Source: Roseateles_C aquae (GTDB taxonomy: Bacteria > Pseudomonadota > Gammaproteobacteria > Burkholderiales > Burkholderiaceae_C). Taken from it: a stretch of 64,000 nt of DNA. Every line of letters starts with the position of its first letter. Positions within the stretch are counted from its first letter, which is position 1. A program made the translations under genes and the position numbers. Location: positions 744,001 to 808,000 of the forward strand of contig NZ_JAVXZY010000002.1 in the NCBI RefSeq assembly GCF_032337115.1, written 5' to 3'. The notes under the pieces were generated by a model. That model was not told the origin of the DNA. It did not search any database and was given only the letters and a program-made list of their open reading frames with translations. Below are positions 61,902-64,000 of this stretch, piece by piece.

Positions 61902-62741
61902 ATGGATAGCAAGCCCTTCCCCGCCCTGTTCTTGTCCCATGGCTCACCGATGACGGCGCTTGAGCCCCGCGAGGCTGGCGCCTTCATGAGCCAGCTGGGG
62001 CAAACGCTGGACCACATTTGGGGGCGGCCCCGCGCCGTGCTCGCGCTCTCGGCCCATAGCCTCGCGCACGGCCTGGTGGGCCTGGCCGCCGACCGGCATG
62101 AAGCCGTCTATGACTTTGGCGGCTTCGACCCCGCGCTCTACCGGCTGCGCTACGACGCCCCCGGCGCACCAGCACTGGCCGACCGTCTCGCCGCCCTGCT
62201 CGGAAGTCGCTTCACCCGACATCCCCAAGGTGGGCTCGACCATGGCATCTGGACCCCGATGCGCTACCTCTACCCCGACGCCAGCGTGCCGGTGCTGCCC
62301 CTGGCCTGGTCGCCCCACGAGAGTCCGGAACGCCTGTTCAAGCTTGGGCAAGACCTGGCCCCGCTGTTGCGCGAGGGCGTCCTGCTACTGGCCAGCGGCA
62401 GCATCACCCACAATCTGCGCCTGGTGTTCCAGGGTCATCCCGAAATCGATGCCGCCGAAACCCCGGCCTCGGCGGCTTTTCGCGAATGGATCAGGCTGCA
62501 GTCCACCGCGCGCGCCTGGCCCGCCTTGTTCGACTACCGGCGCCAGGCGCCCCATGCCGTCGACATGCACCCGACCGATGAGCATCTTCTGCCCTGGTTC
62601 ATTGCCGCGGGCGCTGGCGGCCCGGACGCCGTGCCACAGCGCCTGCACGCCAGTCTCACTTATGGCTGCCTGGGCATGGACGCCTACGCCTTTGGTGACC
62701 AGGCTCTCAAGTTGCAAGTGGCCTTGCACCGCAACGACTGA
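61902..62741 (+). CDS. ygiD: DODA-family (YgiD-type) extradiol dioxygenase
   Basis: The 279-residue protein belongs to the class III extradiol dioxygenase family, which opens catechol rings using one metal ion. Metal-binding candidates are His13 in LFLSHGSP, His in ALSAHSL (the family usually has SAHW), His in GLDHGIWTPMRYLYPD and the HNL motif in SGSITHNL. No signal peptide is present. Its substrate could be DOPA-like catechols. It is divergent from the permease and followed by tRNA-Gly; no catabolic genes are adjacent. Confidence 0.88.
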   Translation: MDSKPFPALFLSHGSPMTALEPREAGAFMSQLGQTLDHIWGRPRAVLALSAHSLAHGLVGLAADRHEAVYDFGGFDPALYRLRYDAPGAPALADRLAALLGSRFTRHPQGGLDHGIWTPMRYLYPDASVPVLPLAWSPHESPERLFKLGQDLAPLLREGVLLLASGSITHNLRLVFQGHPEIDAAETPASAAFREWIRLQSTARAWPALFDYRRQAPHAVDMHPTDEHLLPWFIAAGAGGPDAVPQRLHASLTYGCLGMDAYAFGDQALKLQVALHRND

Positions 62742-62757
62742 CGCCGAAATGCCTGCC

Positions 62758-62763
62758 TATAAT
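62758..62763 (+). promoter_or_regulatory. -10 element of the tRNA-Gly gene
   Basis: A perfect TATAAT lies 34 bases before the mature tRNA, followed by a GC-rich discriminator (GGCGCGC) typical of stringently controlled stable-RNA genes. The -35 box at normal spacing is poor. Confidence 0.55.
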
Positions 62764-62797
62764 GGCGCGCAGTGCAGCTCAGGCTGCGCGCAGCATG

Positions 62798-62871
62798 GCG
62801 GGTATAGTTCAGTGGTAGAACGCTAGCTTCCCAAGCTCGATATGCGGGTTCGATTCCCGCTACCCGCTCCA
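62798..62871 (+). tRNA. tRNA-Gly(CCC)
   Basis: The 74-base sequence folds as a cloverleaf: acceptor GCGGGTA/TACCCGC, D arm GTTC/GAAC, anticodon loop TTCCCAA giving anticodon CCC, T arm GCGGG/CCCGC with loop TTCGATT, and an encoded CCA. It resembles E. coli glycine tRNA with anticodon CCC. In the anticodon stem CTAGC/GCTCG the second pair is a T-C mismatch. Confidence 0.95.
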
Positions 62872-62950
62872 CTTCTCTGCTGTCGCCCGGTTGCTTCATC
62901 GACCATCTGCCGACTCATCAGCGTTCAAGACGTGCCCCCCACGATTCCCC

Positions 62951-63922
62951 TCAGCACGCCGTTGCGCTGACTCTCGCCCGGCCCGCGGCCTTGGCTGCAT
63001 ACAACTGCTCATCGGCCTTGGCGAGCAACTTCTCCGGGCTGCCGCCAAGCGCCGGGAAGCAGGCGGCCAAACCGATGCTGACGCTGACCACCCCACCCTG
63101 CGCCGCATGCTTGTGGGGAATGGCCAAGGTCTGCACGGTGGCGATCATGCGGTCGGCGACTTGCACGGCGCCATCGAGCTCGGTCTCCGGCAGCACACAG
63201 GCGAATTCCTCGCCACCAAAGCGGCACATCAGGTCCGGCGGGCGGCGCAAAAGGTTGCGCAGGCATTCAGCCACCCGACGCAGGCAGTCATCGCCGGCCA
63301 GATGGCCGTACTCGTCGTTGAAGCGCTTGAAATAGTCGACGTCGACCATCATCAAGGCGAGGCTGCGGCCATTGCGTCGGGCACGCTGAAACTCGGCCTG
63401 GAAGCGCTCGTCAAAGAAACGGCGGTTGTGCACGCCCGTCAGCCCGTCCAAAAACGCCAGTTCGCGCAAGGCATCACTCTGGCATTTCAGGGTCAGATGG
63501 GTGCGCACCCGCGCGCGCACCACGGCGGGCGTGAAGGGCTTGGCAATGAAATCAACCGCCCCCAGCCCCAGCCCATGGGTTTCCTGCTGGGCATCGGTAT
63601 GGGCGGTGACAAAGATCACCGGGATCTCGCGCAGCCTTGCATCGGCCTGAATGCGCCGGCAAACCTCATAGCCATCCATACCGGGCATCTGCACATCCAG
63701 CAACACCAGATCGGGCTGGCGCTCCTGACACAGTTGCAGCGCTTGCTCGCCACTGGTCGCCATGAAGACCTGGCAGTCGCTGGCGAAGATCTGGTAGAGC
63801 GCTTGGATATTGACCGGCTGATCGTCAACGATCAGCAGCTTGGGCTTGCGTCCCCAGGCCTGTTGAACCGCTTGGAACAGGCCCGGCGCCAGCAGATCGG
63901 CTGATTTGCGATCCATGGTCAT
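62951..63922 (-). CDS. Response regulator diguanylate cyclase (REC-GGDEF)
   Basis: The ATG at 63922 behind GGAGGAG gives 323 residues. The receiver has LLIVDDQPVN and acceptor Asp in VLLDVQMPGMDG. The GGDEF domain has RFGGEEFACVLP; RPPD five residues upstream fits an intact I-site. The layout is that of WspR/PleD-type cyclases activated by phosphorylation. Its start overlaps the stop of the gene upstream (ATGA), which may be its cognate kinase or phosphotransfer protein. Confidence 0.93.
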   Translation of the reverse strand: MTMDRKSADLLAPGLFQAVQQAWGRKPKLLIVDDQPVNIQALYQIFASDCQVFMATSGEQALQLCQERQPDLVLLDVQMPGMDGYEVCRRIQADARLREIPVIFVTAHTDAQQETHGLGLGAVDFIAKPFTPAVVRARVRTHLTLKCQSDALRELAFLDGLTGVHNRRFFDERFQAEFQRARRNGRSLALMMVDVDYFKRFNDEYGHLAGDDCLRRVAECLRNLLRRPPDLMCRFGGEEFACVLPETELDGAVQVADRMIATVQTLAIPHKHAAQGGVVSVSIGLAACFPALGGSPEKLLAKADEQLYAAKAAGRARVSATAC

Positions 63923-64000
63923 GCCAGCTCCTCCAGCCAGGCCTTGACGCAACTCGCGGCGGCCGCAAAGTCAAGATTGGCAATCGCTTCCTGAAGTTGC
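63919..64000 (-). CDS. C-terminal end of an upstream gene (possibly a histidine kinase/Hpt protein)
   Basis: The last 26 residues (ending AAAASCVKAWLEELA) are in frame to a TGA at 63919-63921 that overlaps the start of the REC-GGDEF gene. The helical, Ala-rich ending fits the C-terminus of an Hpt domain of a hybrid kinase, but too little is visible to be sure. The overlap shows that the two genes share a transcript. Confidence 0.6.
   Translation of the reverse strand, partial: QLQEAIANLDFAAAASCVKAWLEELA

Overview
The window is high-GC DNA from a motile betaproteobacterium, most likely order Burkholderiales (Roseateles/Rubrivivax-like; an inference, since no rRNA is present). The reasons are an FlhDC master regulator together with CheZ, FlhF and a beta-type fliEFGHIJK-LMNOPQR block, plus many GGDEF proteins. 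Almost everything serves flagellar assembly, chemotaxis or cyclic-di-GMP signalling. No phage, plasmid, insertion sequence or CRISPR array was seen.

Layout. (1) 1-7.8 kb: a partial membrane PAS protein (-) diverges from a three-gene c-di-GMP operon (+): hybrid histidine kinase with Hpt, REC-PAS-GGDEF-EAL protein, diguanylate cyclase. A sigma-28-like promoter lies in front of it. (2) 7.8-22.7 kb, all on the minus strand. Read in transcription order: a TPR protein, flhD, flhC, a membrane-anchored methyltransferase; motA, motB, cheY, cheZ; flhB, flhA, flhF, an flhG-like gene without a P-loop, fliA; a soluble chemoreceptor; a lipoprotein. (3) 23.5-30.8 kb (+): three tandem flagellins, fliD, fliS, fliT, ycgR and an embedded pseudopilin gene. 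(4) 30.9-43.0 kb: fliE (-) diverging from fliFGHIJK and fliLMNOPQR (+). (5) 43.0-48.8 kb (-): a NarX/NarL-like pair upstream of a YfiN-like cyclase, a TonB-dependent receptor and a YfiR-like periplasmic protein, with overlapping ends. (6) 49.0-58.9 kb (+): a small CheZ-like protein, a second cheY, cheA, a chemoreceptor, cheW and two more chemoreceptors, closed by a strong terminator. (7) 59-64 kb: a MITE-like inverted repeat, an FtsX/YbbP-type permease (-), an extradiol dioxygenase (+), tRNA-Gly(CCC), and a REC-GGDEF cyclase (-) coupled to the end of an upstream gene.

How it fits together. FlhDC and FliA head the hierarchy. A repeated motif (TCAAGTTC-like, 11-12 bp, GCCGATA-like) precedes motA, fliC1, fliC2, fliD, fliS, fliE and the left c-di-GMP operon, which would put a c-di-GMP module in the late flagellar regulon. 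YcgR would feed c-di-GMP back on the motor. CheA, CheW, two CheYs, CheZ and four receptors are present, but cheR, cheB and cheD are not in the window although three receptors carry a DWESF tail.

The most unusual items are the receptor-YfiR-YfiN module, the flhG-like gene without a P-loop, the small CheZ-like protein beside a CheY whose switch tyrosine is tryptophan, and a hairpin-dense flhD-flhC spacer. Starts were chosen from ribosome-binding sites and family length; no database search could be run.
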